From CAVTBT01 sp963733065 (GTDB lineage Bacteria; Actinomycetota; Thermoleophilia; Gaiellales; Gaiellaceae), in NCBI GenBank assembly GCA_963733065.1, contig CAVTBT010000005.1, forward strand, positions 248,001 through 312,000: 64,000 nt of DNA, written 5' to 3'. The notes under the pieces are model-generated. The model was not told the DNA's origin. It worked only from the letters and a program-made list of their open reading frames with translations, and did not search any database. This document shows positions 19,798 through 28,845 of the stretch, in pieces; position 1 is the stretch's first letter; every line of letters begins with the position of its first letter. The translations under genes and the position numbers were made by a program.

Positions 19798-20589
19798 ATG
19801 CCTGCATCCGAGAGCAACCGACGACAGGTGGAGCGCGGGCCCGCCGGCCGCCGGGTTCACATCCTCGCCTGTCCGGTCGACGTCGTCACGATGGAGCAGG
19901 CGCTCGATCGCGTGAGCGACATCATCGATCAGCGGCTGTTCGGCCAGCACATGGCCCTCAACGCCGCCAAGGTCGTCGCCGCACGAAGCGACCCGCGCCT
20001 GCGGGAGATCATCGCGCACTCGGAGCTCGTGACGGCGGACGGTCAGGCCGTCGTCTGGGCGTCGCGTCTACTCGGGCAGTCGCTGCCCGAGCGAGTGGCC
20101 GGAATCGATCTCATGGACAACCTCCTCGCGCTGGCCGAGCAGCGAGGCTGGCGGGTCTACATCCTCGGGGCACGACCGGAAGTCCTGGAGCGCGGCGTGC
20201 AGCAGCTCCGCGCGCGCCACGGCCGCCTGGTCGTCGCCGGCTACCGGGACGGCTATTTCGGCGCGTCCGAGGAGGAGGCAGTCGTGGCCGAGATCGCGGC
20301 CTCGCGCGCCGACATCCTCTTCGTGGCGATGAGCTCGCCGCGCAAGGAGTACTTCCTGGGCGCGCATGGGGTCGCCCTCGGAGTGCCGTTCGTCATGGGC
20401 GTCGGGGGCGCAATCGACGTGGTCGCCGGCAACACGCGCCGTGCGCCCGTCGCGATGCAGCGCCTCGGCCTCGAATGGCTCTTCCGTCTCGTCCAGGAGC
20501 CGCGCCGCCTGCTACGCCGCTACACGGAGGACAACGCGCGCTTCGTCGCGCTCGTGCTGGCCGAGCGGGCGCGGCGGCTCCGGGGCTGA
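19798..20589 (+). CDS. WecG/TagA/CpsF family glycosyltransferase (GT26)
   Basis: 263 residues from ATG 19798. The GT26 core is clear: LNAAKVVAARSDPRLREIIAHSELVTADGQAVVWASRLLG, RVAGIDLMDNLLALAEQRGWRVYILGARPEVLERGV, GYRDGYF, ILFVAMSSPRKEYFL, FVMGVGGAIDVVAGNTRRAP and a C-terminal RLGLEWLFRLVQEPRRLLRRY. The conserved Asp of the ADG motif (about residue 80) is the likely catalytic base. In known systems the family adds the second sugar (ManNAc, ManNAcA or a similar residue) to an undecaprenyl-PP-linked sugar, which fits a role straight after the initiating transferase at 1951. It is the last gene of the locus before the tRNA. Confidence 0.92.
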   Translation: MPASESNRRQVERGPAGRRVHILACPVDVVTMEQALDRVSDIIDQRLFGQHMALNAAKVVAARSDPRLREIIAHSELVTADGQAVVWASRLLGQSLPERVAGIDLMDNLLALAEQRGWRVYILGARPEVLERGVQQLRARHGRLVVAGYRDGYFGASEEEAVVAEIAASRADILFVAMSSPRKEYFLGAHGVALGVPFVMGVGGAIDVVAGNTRRAPVAMQRLGLEWLFRLVQEPRRLLRRYTEDNARFVALVLAERARRLRG

Positions 20590-20670
20590 GCAGGCGCGTC
20601 GAGGCCCTGCAGCCGACCGGGCTACATTGAATAGATCACAAGTCGACAGAACGGCTTGGTTAAGCCAAAA

Positions 20671-20742
20671 GCCCCCGTAGCTCAGTGGATAGAGCAGCGG
20701 TTTCCTAAACCGCGTGCGCTGGTTCGATTCCGGCCGGGGGCA
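20671..20742 (+). tRNA. tRNA-Arg (anticodon CCT)
   Basis: A complete cloverleaf can be drawn. The 7-base acceptor stem is GCCCCCG with CGGGGGC, and A is the discriminator base. The D arm carries AGCTCAGTGGATAGAGC. The anticodon stem GCGGT/ACCGC (20697-20701, 20709-20713) encloses the loop TTCCTAA with anticodon CCT at 20704-20706. The T arm is GCTGG-TTCGATT-CCGGC. CCA is not encoded. A small hairpin GGCTT-ggtt-AAGCC (20653-20666) sits just upstream. Its first half is repeated exactly at 1870-1901, and the exopolysaccharide locus lies between. Confidence 0.96.
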
Positions 20743-20799
20743 TGCCACTCCCGACGCCGATGCTCCGATTCGAGCGCCGCCGTCTACGCTGACGGAGCC

Positions 20800-21225
20800 A
20801 TGAGAGCCAACCGCTCAATCCCCTCTGCGGTGGTCATCCCCGTGCTCGTCTACCCGGACGTGCGCGAGGCCGTCGACTGGCTCGGTGCCGCATTCGGCTT
20901 TGTCGAGCGGGTGCGAATCGGCGACAGCCACCGTTCGCAGCTGAGCGTGGGCGACGGCGCGGTCATCGTCGCCGACGTTCGCCACGACCGTCGGCCGCCG
21001 CGAGAGGGCGAAGTGACGCACTCGGTGGTGGTCCGCGTCGTGGACGTGGACGCCCATTGCGCACGGGCGCGCGACCACGGCGCGCGAATCCTCATGGAGC
21101 CGACCGACTTCGAGTACGGCGAGCGGCAGTACGAGGCCGCCGACCCGGCCGGTCACGTGTGGACGTTCTCCGAGACGCTCGATGACGTCGCCCCCGAGGC
21201 GTGGGGCGGGAGCCTCGTGGGCTAG
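20800..21225 (+). CDS. VOC (glyoxalase/bleomycin-resistance/dioxygenase) superfamily protein
   Basis: About 141 residues from ATG 20800. The single VOC module shows the paired beta-alpha-beta-beta-beta pattern: VIPVLVYPDVREAVDWLGAAFGFVERVRIGD, then HSVVVRVVDVDAHCARARDHGARILMEPTDFEYGERQYEAADPAGHVWTFSE. The terminal DPaGHvWtFs is typical of the PhnB-like/glyoxalase subgroup. A His in the first half and a Glu near the end could be metal ligands, but the substrate cannot be deduced. The upstream 57 bases after the tRNA contain no gene. Confidence 0.85.
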   Translation: MRANRSIPSAVVIPVLVYPDVREAVDWLGAAFGFVERVRIGDSHRSQLSVGDGAVIVADVRHDRRPPREGEVTHSVVVRVVDVDAHCARARDHGARILMEPTDFEYGERQYEAADPAGHVWTFSETLDDVAPEAWGGSLVG

Positions 21226-21230
21226 AAAGT

Positions 21231-21248
21231 CGCGGCGGGCGCGCCGCG
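21231..21248 (+). terminator. GC-rich hairpin after the VOC gene
   Basis: CGCGGC-gggcgc-GCCGCG forms a 6-bp GC stem five bases after the VOC stop codon. It has no following T tract, so it is at most a weak or Rho-assisted terminator. Confidence 0.25.
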
Positions 21249-21289
21249 TCCGGAAGCAGGCGACGCCTCGAGAGGGACAATCCCGCGCG

Positions 21290-22710
21290 GTGGCAGTGCC
21301 TCTGACGAGACCGGTGCTCGTGATCGGCGTGTCCGGTGCGACCTGGGACGTCGTCGGACCGCTCGTCGACGCCGGGCGCATGCCGCACCTCGCCCGGCTG
21401 CGTGCCGCCGGGGTCTCGGCGACGCTGCGCTCGGTGCGCGTGACCGGGGACCGGCACTTCCGGCTGCAGGCGGCGTGGGCCACCGCGGCGACGGGCTGCC
21501 TGCCGGAACGGCACGGCGTGACGAGGTACTTCCACGACGCGGAGGATCTGCGAGAGCCGACGCTGTGGGAGCTCTGGGACCGGCAGGGGCTCACGGTCGG
21601 CGTCTACGGGTGGCCGGGGACGTGGCCACCGCCGCGCCTGCGCGGCTTCGTCGTCCCTTCCCATCTGGCGAGGGACGAGCGGACGTGGCCCCCGGAACTG
21701 GCGGCGATCAAGCGCCTCGACCGCACCCAGCAAGGGCTCGAGCGCGACCCGCGATGGACGGCGAAGCTGCGTGCGGGTCGAGACCTGGCGGGCGTGTCGC
21801 TGCGGTACGGCGTGCGACCGCGGACGATCGCGCACCTTGCGTCGCTCGCCGCGCGGCTCGCCACGGCACCGCCCGAGGAACGCCGCCTCCTGCGTCGCGT
21901 CGCCAAGCTCGAGCTCACGACCGACGTCTTCTCGCACCTCCGCCGCCGCTTCCGGCCCGACTTCGCCTCCTTCCACACGTTCCTGGCCGACTTCGCGATG
22001 CACCGCTACTGGCGTGACCGCGATCCGGAGCTGTTCGGCGCGCCCGTGGACCACGCCCCTCGCCGGCGCGATCGACGCTGCACACGAGCGCACGGACGCG
22101 ACGATCGGCCGCCTGGTCGCTGCGTCGCAACCGGGGACGATCGTGGCCGTCGTCTCGGAGCACGGGATGGCCCCCGAACCGGACGGGCCGGAGCACGGCT
22201 CGACCTACTGGGGCGCTCCGCGGCGGGCGGCTCCTGGAGCTGTCCGGCCGCCCGAACGCCGCGGTGCCGTGTCCGGTCGCCCGCTGGATCGCCTTCCGGC
22301 CGCCGCCCGGCGGCGAGCGAGATCCGGCGCTGGCCGCGGCCCTGCGCTCGCTCGCCGTCGTGGAGACCGGCCTGCCCCTCCTGCAGGTGGAGGAGCACCG
22401 CGACGAGGTGATCGCGAAGCTCGACCTCCGACCCGACGTGGCGCGCTACCGCTCGGGCGGTCTGGAGGCGCTCCATGTCCGCGGCCCCGACGTCGTGGTG
22501 CCGTTCACGGACGTCACGAGGCCGCTCGGGCCGCGCCGATCGGCGATGCACGCCGAGGACGGCATCCTCGTCCTCGCCGGGCCCGGCATCCGGCGCGGAG
22601 CGGCGCTCGACCCGTCAGACCTGGTGAATCTCGCGCCGACCCTGCTCGGCGTCGCCGGCCTGCCCGTCCCCGAGCACCTCGACGGACGGCCCCTCGACGT
22701 CCTCGCCTGA
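21290..22710 (+). CDS. Type I phosphodiesterase / alkaline phosphatase superfamily protein, two frameshifts
   Basis: GTG 21290 (or 21296) opens VLVIGVSGATWDVVGPLVDAGRMPHLARLRAAG, the metal-binding N-terminus of the family. WATAATGCLPERHGVTRYF carries the likely nucleophile threonine. The middle part is FVVPSHLARDERTWPPEL and TFLADFAMHRYWRDRDPELFG. Frames change near 22057 and 22218. Later motifs are AIDAAHERTDATIGRLV, VAVVSEHGMAPE (in place of the usual SDHG), and LRPDVARYRSGG with GPGIRRGAALDPSDLVNLAPTLLGVAGLPVPEHLDGRPLDVL, the usual C-terminal block. It may remove phospho-substituents from lipid or glycan substrates. The last ~96 bases overlap the convergent glycosyltransferase. Confidence 0.8.
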
Positions 22711-23888
22711 GGAGCGTCCGGCCAGCCGGTCGTACAGCTCGATGAGCACGTCCTCGCCGTAGCGCCAGGCGAGCCGCTGCTCGATGCGGCGGCGGCCCTC
22801 CCGGCCGAGGCGGCGCCGGAGCGCGGGATCGTCGGCGAGCGTGACGATGAGGTCGGCGAGCTCGTCGACGGTGCCGCTCCGCGCGTAGAGCGCGCCCTCG
22901 CCGCAGGCGATCCGCGTCTCCACGAGGTCGAACGCCACGACCGGCTTGCCGAGGCCCATGTACTCGAGCGACTTGATCATCGTGCAGCTGTCGTTGAAGC
23001 GGTTCTTCTCGTCGGGCTGGACGCAGATGTCGCACTCCGCGAGCCGGGCGAGCGCTTCCGCGTGCGGCAGCCGGCCGGTGAACTCGACGGCGCCGTCGAG
23101 GCGCAGCTCGTCGACGAGCGCCCGGGCCCGCGGCAGCTCGCTGCCCGTGCCGATGCAGACGAAGCGAATATCGCGCCGCCCGAGGACGCCGTGGATCCGG
23201 CCGGCGGCCCGCACGAGGTGCTCGATTCCGTCCTGCGGCGCGAGGTTGCCGACATACCCGACCTGGACGAGACCGCGCGTCCCGTTCCGCCGCGCGGCCG
23301 GCAGGGCCGTCAGGTCGGGTCCGCTGCGGACAACGGTCACGCGGTCGGGGTCGACGCCGCAGCGCCCCAGGGCGACGGCCGCGGCCGTGCCGTTCGAGAC
23401 GATCACGTGGTCGGCGCTACGGAGAGCCGACCGCTCCAGACCCAACACGAATCGTGCCAGGCTGCCCCTCACCCGCATAGCGCAGCTCGAAGAGCTCGGG
23501 CGCCAGGTCGTGGACGTCGGCGACGACGATCCGGCCGAGACGCCGCAGCAGATGCACCAGCGGCAGCAGCACCGGCGGCGGCAGGCAGACGTGCACGATG
23601 CGAATCCGGTTCCGAAGGCAGATCTGCAGCACCGAACGCCGTCATCACTGCCCCGCTGTACACGTATTCGGCGGCGAGGCCGGACAGCCGGACGCGGTCG
23701 ATCGGCATCGCGAAGAAATGGATCCGGACGCCGCCGCGCACATCCTCCGCAGGGTCGTCCGGCCCCCTCGGACAGAGCACGTGCACGCGGTACCCGGCCG
23801 CCTGCAGCGACCGGGCCACGAGCTGCATCTTCGGGTCGTGCGTGAAGGAGATGTTCTGGATCGCGATGAGGACGCCTGGCCGGGCCAC
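22615..23888 (-). CDS. Glycosyltransferase family 4, two frameshifts
   Basis: The GTG at 23888 is one base after the sulfotransferase stop. VLIAIQNISFTHDPKMQLVARSLQAAGY and VHVLCPRG form the N-terminus. Frames change near 23630 and 23470 across IVHVCLPPPVLLPLVHLLRRLG and VADVHDLAPELFEL. The long C-terminal part has DHVIVSNGTAAAVAL, VGYVGNLAPQDGIEHLVRA, FVCIGTGSELPRARAL, FTGRLPHAEALARLAECDICVQPDEKNRFNDSCTMIKSLEYMGLGKPVVAFDL and LIELYDRLAGR. It is the last gene of a leftward operon beginning at 28724. Its C-terminus overlaps the phosphodiesterase gene on the other strand, and the tail after RLAGRS is probably not conserved. Confidence 0.82.
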
Positions 23889-23889
23889 G

Positions 23890-24586
23890 TCACGCTGCCT
23901 CGTAGCCGTAGGCCTGGGCGCGCTCGCGGATGCGGGCCGCCAGCTCATCGTCGGCCGCGGCGAGCTCGGCCCACGTCAGCGGCGGCGCGTGCTGCGGCCG
24001 CCCGGCGCGCGAGCCGATTCCGCAGGCCGGTCGGCACGCCGACCCGGAACCGCTCGGCCAGCTCGTCGGCGAGATGCAGCGGACGGCCACGCCGGCGCGT
24101 GTTCACGTCGGTCGGCACATGGTCGAGCACCTCCGGCCGGTGCGGAACGCCCAGGCGGGAGCAAAGCTCGGGCAGCGCCTCGTCGAAGGCCTCGACGCGG
24201 TAGCTCCAGGTCGCCACCCGCTCCGCGTGCTCCGTCCAGTACAGCCAGTACTTGGCGCCGCGCAGCACCACGGGGTCGTCCGGGCTGCAGGGCGTGTGCG
24301 TACAGATGAAGGACCACGAGTCCGGGCCGAAAGTCTCGACCGACCTGATCACCGCGAGCGGGTGCCGGATCTGGTGGAAGACGTGCCCGAAGCGCACCTC
24401 GTCCGACGGCGGCCCGAACGGACGGTCGGCGGCCTCCACCGCCATCGTCCAGGACGCGATGCCGTCCCGGCCGAGCCGCTCGTGCGGCACGTCGAGCCCG
24501 AGCCGGCGCAGCACGAAGGTCGTGTAGCGGGTGCCGCTCCGGCCGCAGCCGGTGACGAGCACCCGGCGCGTGGCGACCTCGGTCAC
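23890..24586 (-). CDS. Sulfotransferase-like P-loop protein, frameshift near the C-terminus
   Basis: GTG 24586 overlaps the AsnB stop (GTGA). VLVTGCGRSGTRYTTFVLRRLGLDVPHE is the 5'-phosphosulfate-binding loop of PAPS sulfotransferases (about residues 9-35). HVFHQIRHPLAVIRSVETF corresponds to the 3'-phosphate-binding arginine/serine region (RhP...i.S). LYWTEHAERV and RVEAFDEALPELCSRLGV follow. The frame shifts near 24010, and the last stretch LTWAELAAADDELAARIRERAQAYGYE ends at 23890. Such enzymes sulfate glycans or lipids. The operon (double GT4, AsnB, this gene, GT4) suggests sulfation of the same surface glycan. Confidence 0.78.
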
Positions 24587-26457
24587 AGCGTGCTCCTCGG
24601 CGGCGCGACCAGCTCCGCGTGCCAGACCTCGAACGCGAGCAGCGCGAAGAGGAGGCGCTTGTGGTCATGACGGCCGGAGGCGTGCTCGTCGAGCACCCTC
24701 CGCACCGCCTGTGGCCGGAACCAGGCGCGGCACGCCGACCCGGGCTCCAGGAGCCGCCCGGACACGGCCGGACGGAGGCCGTTGCGGAACCAGTCGTCGA
24801 CCGGGGTGGCGAACCCGATCTTGGGCCGCCGCAGCACCTCGTGCGGCACCCACCGCCGGAGCGCGCGCCGAAGGATCCACTTCCGCGTCGCACCGCGGAT
24901 CTTGAAGCGCGCCGGGATCCGCTCCGCCAACGCCATCAGCTCGAGGTCGAGGAACGGCATCCGCGCCTCGAGGGACACGGCCATCGCCAGCTTGTCCCCG
25001 AACAGCAGGAGGTTGTCGGGCAGCACCGTCCTCGTGTCGACGTAGAGCATCCGGTTCAGCGCGTCGATGCCCGGCGTCTGCGCATGCCAGCGCCCGAGCG
25101 CGTCGTCGTGTGCGTCTGCTCCGGGCACGAGCAGCTCGTCGAGGAGCTGCTCGCCGGCGATGGTGTGGGTCTGCCGCAGGCGCAGGGCCGGATCGGAGAT
25201 GCCGGCGCTCCGGACCGCGCGTTGCAGCCACTCGGCACGGCGAACGCGCTCGGCAGCCGGGCGCACGACGCCGTCCCGGACCGCACGTGGGAGAGCGCGG
25301 TAGCCGGCGCCGTAGCGCTCGGCGACGTGGCGGGCGTAGCCGGCGAACGGCTCGTCCGCCCCCTGGCCGGTCAGGACGACCTTGACCGACGCCGCGGCGA
25401 GCTTCGACACCTCGAGGTAGGGCACGGCGGAGGGGTTCGAGACCGGCTCCTCGAGGTGGCGCATCACGCTCGGCAGGAGCTCGAGGAACGCACCGGGCGT
25501 CAGCACCACCTCGTGGTGCGTGCTGCCCAGGCGCTTCGCTGTGCCCGCCGCCGCCTCGAGCTCGTTGGACCCGAACGCGCCGTCGAAGCCGACGGTGAAC
25601 GTCTCGAGGCGCCCGGTCGACTCGGCGACGATCGACGCTACCGCCGTCGAGTCCATGCCCCCGCTCAGCAGCACGCCGATGGGCACGTCCGCGACCGTTT
25701 GCCGCGTCACCGCCGCGCCGACCTGCTCGGCGAGCAACTCGCCGAGCTCGGCGGCCGGCAGCTCCGCCGGCCGCTCCGGCGCGGGTTCGTGGAAGGCGAA
25801 CTCCCGCACCGTGCGAGCGCCCGCCGACCAGGCGAGCGCGTGACCCGGCGACAGCTTGCGGATGCCGACGAAGGCGGTTCGCGGCGCCGGGACGTACGTC
25901 AGCTCGAGGTACTCGCGGATTGCTGCGGGATCGACCTCGCGCTCGACACCCGGATGGCGAAGCAGCGCCCGGACCTCGGAGGCGAAGACGAGCCTGCGGC
26001 CGTCGTCCGCGTAGTAGAGCGGCTTGATGCCGAACGGATCACGCGCCACGAGCAGCTCCCGCCTCCTCGCGTCCCAGACGGCGAGCCCGAACATGCCGTT
26101 CAGTCGCCGGAGCGCCCGCTCGCCCCATTCCTCGTAGGCGTGCGCGACGACCTCGGTGTCGGACCGGGAGCGGAACCGGTGGCCGCGGCGCTCGAGGTCG
26201 CTCCGCAGCTCGCGAAAGTTGTAGATCTCGCCGTTGCAGACGACGCTCACCGAGCCGTCCTCGTTCGTCGCGGGTTGGCGGCCGGTGACGAGGTCGATGA
26301 TGCTCAGACGGCGGACCGCGAGCCCGACGTCGCCGTCGACGAGGAGCCCAAAGTCGTCCGGCCCGCGGTGCGCCATGCGTTCGCGCATGGAGCGCAGCAG
26401 GGCCTCGTCCACCGGGTCGCCTTCCCGGTAGTGGCAGATGCCGCAGATTCCGCACAC
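24583..26457 (-). CDS. asnB: Glutamine-dependent asparagine synthase family amidotransferase (copy 2)
   Basis: GTG 26457 starts two bases after the stop of the double glycosyltransferase. CGICGICHY places the catalytic Cys at residue 2. AHRGPDDFG, LAVRRLSIIDL, CNGEIYNFRELR and RSRSDTEVVAHAYEEWG complete the glutaminase domain. The synthetase half has VPIGVLLSGGMDSTAVASI (the SGGxDS PPi loop, about residue 255), VVLTGQGADEPFAGYARH, SLEARMPFLDLELMALAERIP and RPKIGFATPVDDWFRNGL. The frame is uninterrupted at about 624 residues, a normal size. It is related to copy 1 at 4994 but not recently duplicated, since loop sequences differ widely. Its likely role is amidation of a glycan residue or asparagine supply; context favours the former. 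Confidence 0.92.
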   Translation of the reverse strand: MCGICGICHYREGDPVDEALLRSMRERMAHRGPDDFGLLVDGDVGLAVRRLSIIDLVTGRQPATNEDGSVSVVCNGEIYNFRELRSDLERRGHRFRSRSDTEVVAHAYEEWGERALRRLNGMFGLAVWDARRRELLVARDPFGIKPLYYADDGRRLVFASEVRALLRHPGVEREVDPAAIREYLELTYVPAPRTAFVGIRKLSPGHALAWSAGARTVREFAFHEPAPERPAELPAAELGELLAEQVGAAVTRQTVADVPIGVLLSGGMDSTAVASIVAESTGRLETFTVGFDGAFGSNELEAAAGTAKRLGSTHHEVVLTPGAFLELLPSVMRHLEEPVSNPSAVPYLEVSKLAAASVKVVLTGQGADEPFAGYARHVAERYGAGYRALPRAVRDGVVRPAAERVRRAEWLQRAVRSAGISDPALRLRQTHTIAGEQLLDELLVPGADAHDDALGRWHAQTPGIDALNRMLYVDTRTVLPDNLLLFGDKLAMAVSLEARMPFLDLELMALAERIPARFKIRGATRKWILRRALRRWVPHEVLRRPKIGFATPVDDWFRNGLRPAVSGRLLEPGSACRAWFRPQAVRRVLDEHASGRHDHKRLLFALLAFEVWHAELVAPPRSTL

Positions 26458-26459
26458 GC

Positions 26460-28724
26460 CTACACGCCTGCTCCCAGCCGTTCGTAGACGGACCGCCACC
26501 CGGCGGCCACGATCTCGCCGCTCGCCGTCTGCTCTACCCGACCACGAGCCGCCTCGCCCATCCTCGCCCTCGCGTCCGGGTCGGCGGCGAGCCTGTGCAG
26601 CGCGCGTTCGAGACCCCGCACGTCGCCCGCGTCGACGAGCACACCCGTCTCGCCGTCCGCGACGACGTCGGGCACGGCCCCGACCCGGGTCGCCAGCACG
26701 GGCAACCCGCACGCCATCGCCTCGAGCACCACCATCGGTAGCCCTTCTCGCCGGGACGGCAGGCAGAGCACGTCGGCGCGCTCGTACTCGTCGCGCACCT
26801 CGTCCGCTGCCAGGACTCCGGCGAACGCGACCGCGTCGCCAAGGCCGAGCTCGGCGATGCGCCCGCGCACGAGCACGTCGTCCCGTGCGTACTGAGGCTT
26901 CCCGACGACACGCAGCGTCGCGTCGACGCCGCCGGCGCGTGCCGTCGCCAGCGCCGAGAGCAGGTCGAGCACACCCTTCTGCTCGCCGTAGACGCCGACG
27001 AACAACACGCGAAGCCGCCCGGCCGCGCGCGGCGGCAGCCGCTCCTCCGCCTCGAGCCGGACGGGGTTCATGATGGTCGTGGCCTGGATTCCGAGCAGTT
27101 CGAGCCGCTGCTCGAGGCTCGGCGCGATGGCCACCACGGCCTCCGACAGGCGTGGCAGCAGCCGAAGGGCCCCACGGTGCAGCCGCGACGTCTGCCCACG
27201 TTCCAGCTCGGAGCCGTTGTGGACGTGCGCCACCGTCCGATGTCCGGTCGCGCGCAGGAGCCCCAGCAGCACGAGGTCGCGCGCGAGGCCCGTCGGGTTC
27301 GCCGACACGCAGTAGTGCACGCGCCGCGGCGAACCCGGAAGCCACCGCGCGAACCGGACGAGGTTGCGTGTCTGCAGCCAGGCTGCGCCCGCGGTCAGCC
27401 TGCCCCCGGCGTCGCCGTTCGGCGGGCGCCAGAGATCGAACGGCACGTACCGGCAGCCGATCGCCTCGCCGTTGTCGATCAGCCAGCCGGCGACGCTCGG
27501 CACCCCTCCGACCTGTGGCGGCAGCGCGGCGACGAGGCCGATCTCGGCCGACCCGGCGCGCGGCCGGCGCTCCTGCGCCACCTCGACAAGCTCCCGCTCC
27601 CAGCCCACGATCGCAGCGTCCCACGAGAGCCGCTCGCGTGCGTAGGCACTGCAGCGGCGCCTGAGGGGCGGACAGTCGAGCTCGAGCGCGGTCTCGATCG
27701 CCCTCGCCAGGGCGCGCGGCGAGGTGCCGGACGCCAGGAGGCGCGGCTCGAGGTCACCGAGCAGCTCGGGGGTGGCCCCGACCGGAGTGCCGACAACCGG
27801 CGTCCCGCACGCGAGCGCCTCGGCGGTGACGAGGCCGAAGCCCTCGTAGGCGAGGCTCGGCAGGACGAACAGGTCGGCTGCGCGGTACCACGACGGGAGC
27901 CCGTCGTCCGAGACCGCGCCGACGAAGCGCACGCGGTCGTCCAGGCCGAGCTGCGCCGCCAGCCGGCGGAGCGCGCCGTCACGCGACCCCGTGCCGACGA
28001 TCGCGAGCTCGAGCCCAGGCAGGCGGTCGAGCAGGGCCATGGCGATGAGCAGCTGCTCCACGCCCATCCGCGGCTCGAGGCGTCGAACGGTGACGAGCAG
28101 CGTCGCTTCCCGGTCGACGCCGACCGCGCGACGGGCAGCGGGACGGCCGAGCGTCGTGTCGAAGCGCTGGGTGTCGGCGCCGCCGGATACCACCCGGACC
28201 TTGGAGGCGACCTGCGGGTGGTCGCCGACGAGCTGCGCGCGGCTGAACTCACTGAGGACGAGGATGCGGTCCGCGCCCTCGACCGCGAGCCGCTCCAGCA
28301 GCCGGAAGGACGTCTCCAGCGCGCGGCCGGTGCCAGGCGCGCCGCGGCTGCGATCGAACAGCAGCTCCCGCCAGAGCGACGCGTGGTAGACGAGCACGAG
28401 CGGCACCGGCAGCCGCGCGGCCAGGATGCCGACGGCAGTCGTCGGCAGGTGGGTGACGACGACATCGGCGCCTCGCGCCAGGCGGCCGGCTGCACGGGCG
28501 GTCGCTACCGGATCGGAGGCCGTTCGGGGCAGGCGGCCGGCCGGCACGCGCACGACACGAACGCCCCCGGCGGGCGCGGGTACCGGCGAGACCTCGGCGT
28601 CGCGCACGATCGCGAGGACGTCGTGGCCTCGCTCGGCGAGGCGCCACGCAGTCTCCGACGCGACGCGCGCCTGCCCGCCGATCGTGTCCGGGAACCATTC
28701 GGACGCGACAGAGACGATCCGCAC
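26460..28724 (-). CDS. Tandem double GT4 glycosyltransferase (two GT-B units in one chain)
   Basis: The start is GTG 28724, with GGAGGGG five to six bases upstream. An ATG at 28760 has its purine run abutting it and is less likely. About 754 residues. Unit 1 (residues about 1-370) has RIVSVASEWFPDTIGGQARVA, DRILVLSEFSRAQLV, TLLVTVRRLEPRMGVEQLLIAMAL, LAIVGTGSRDGALRRL and LFVLPSLAYEGFGLVTAEALACGTPVVGT. Unit 2 (about 385-754) has GLVAALPPQVGGVPSVAGWL, VHYCVSANPTGLARDL, ATTIMNPVRLEAEE, LRVLFVGVYGEQKGVLDLLSAL, and DVLCLPSRREGLPMVVLEAMACGLPVLAT. Both units carry the E-x7-E signature and complete acceptor and donor domains. No stop or obvious linker break separates them. A frameshift joining two genes is possible but there is no out-of-frame stretch at the join. 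Confidence 0.85.
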   Translation of the reverse strand: MRIVSVASEWFPDTIGGQARVASETAWRLAERGHDVLAIVRDAEVSPVPAPAGGVRVVRVPAGRLPRTASDPVATARAAGRLARGADVVVTHLPTTAVGILAARLPVPLVLVYHASLWRELLFDRSRGAPGTGRALETSFRLLERLAVEGADRILVLSEFSRAQLVGDHPQVASKVRVVSGGADTQRFDTTLGRPAARRAVGVDREATLLVTVRRLEPRMGVEQLLIAMALLDRLPGLELAIVGTGSRDGALRRLAAQLGLDDRVRFVGAVSDDGLPSWYRAADLFVLPSLAYEGFGLVTAEALACGTPVVGTPVGATPELLGDLEPRLLASGTSPRALARAIETALELDCPPLRRRCSAYARERLSWDAAIVGWERELVEVAQERRPRAGSAEIGLVAALPPQVGGVPSVAGWLIDNGEAIGCRYVPFDLWRPPNGDAGGRLTAGAAWLQTRNLVRFARWLPGSPRRVHYCVSANPTGLARDLVLLGLLRATGHRTVAHVHNGSELERGQTSRLHRGALRLLPRLSEAVVAIAPSLEQRLELLGIQATTIMNPVRLEAEERLPPRAAGRLRVLFVGVYGEQKGVLDLLSALATARAGGVDATLRVVGKPQYARDDVLVRGRIAELGLGDAVAFAGVLAADEVRDEYERADVLCLPSRREGLPMVVLEAMACGLPVLATRVGAVPDVVADGETGVLVDAGDVRGLERALHRLAADPDARARMGEAARGRVEQTASGEIVAAGWRSVYERLGAGV

Positions 28725-28845
28725 TCGGGCCCCTCCGTTCCCCGATCCTTGCGCGATCATCCTCCTCCGCAGGGCGGGTGTCCATGCCCGGTTCCGACCC
28801 GCCCGAAACGGCCGGCAACCGGTCACGCCGACGCTGTGCGCGCCG

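Noticed and set aside
16317..19817. A 1166-codon open frame on the minus strand
   Set aside because: It joins two glycosyltransferases through out-of-frame sequence and then runs antisense through the O-antigen polymerase, which has the real membrane-protein signature.
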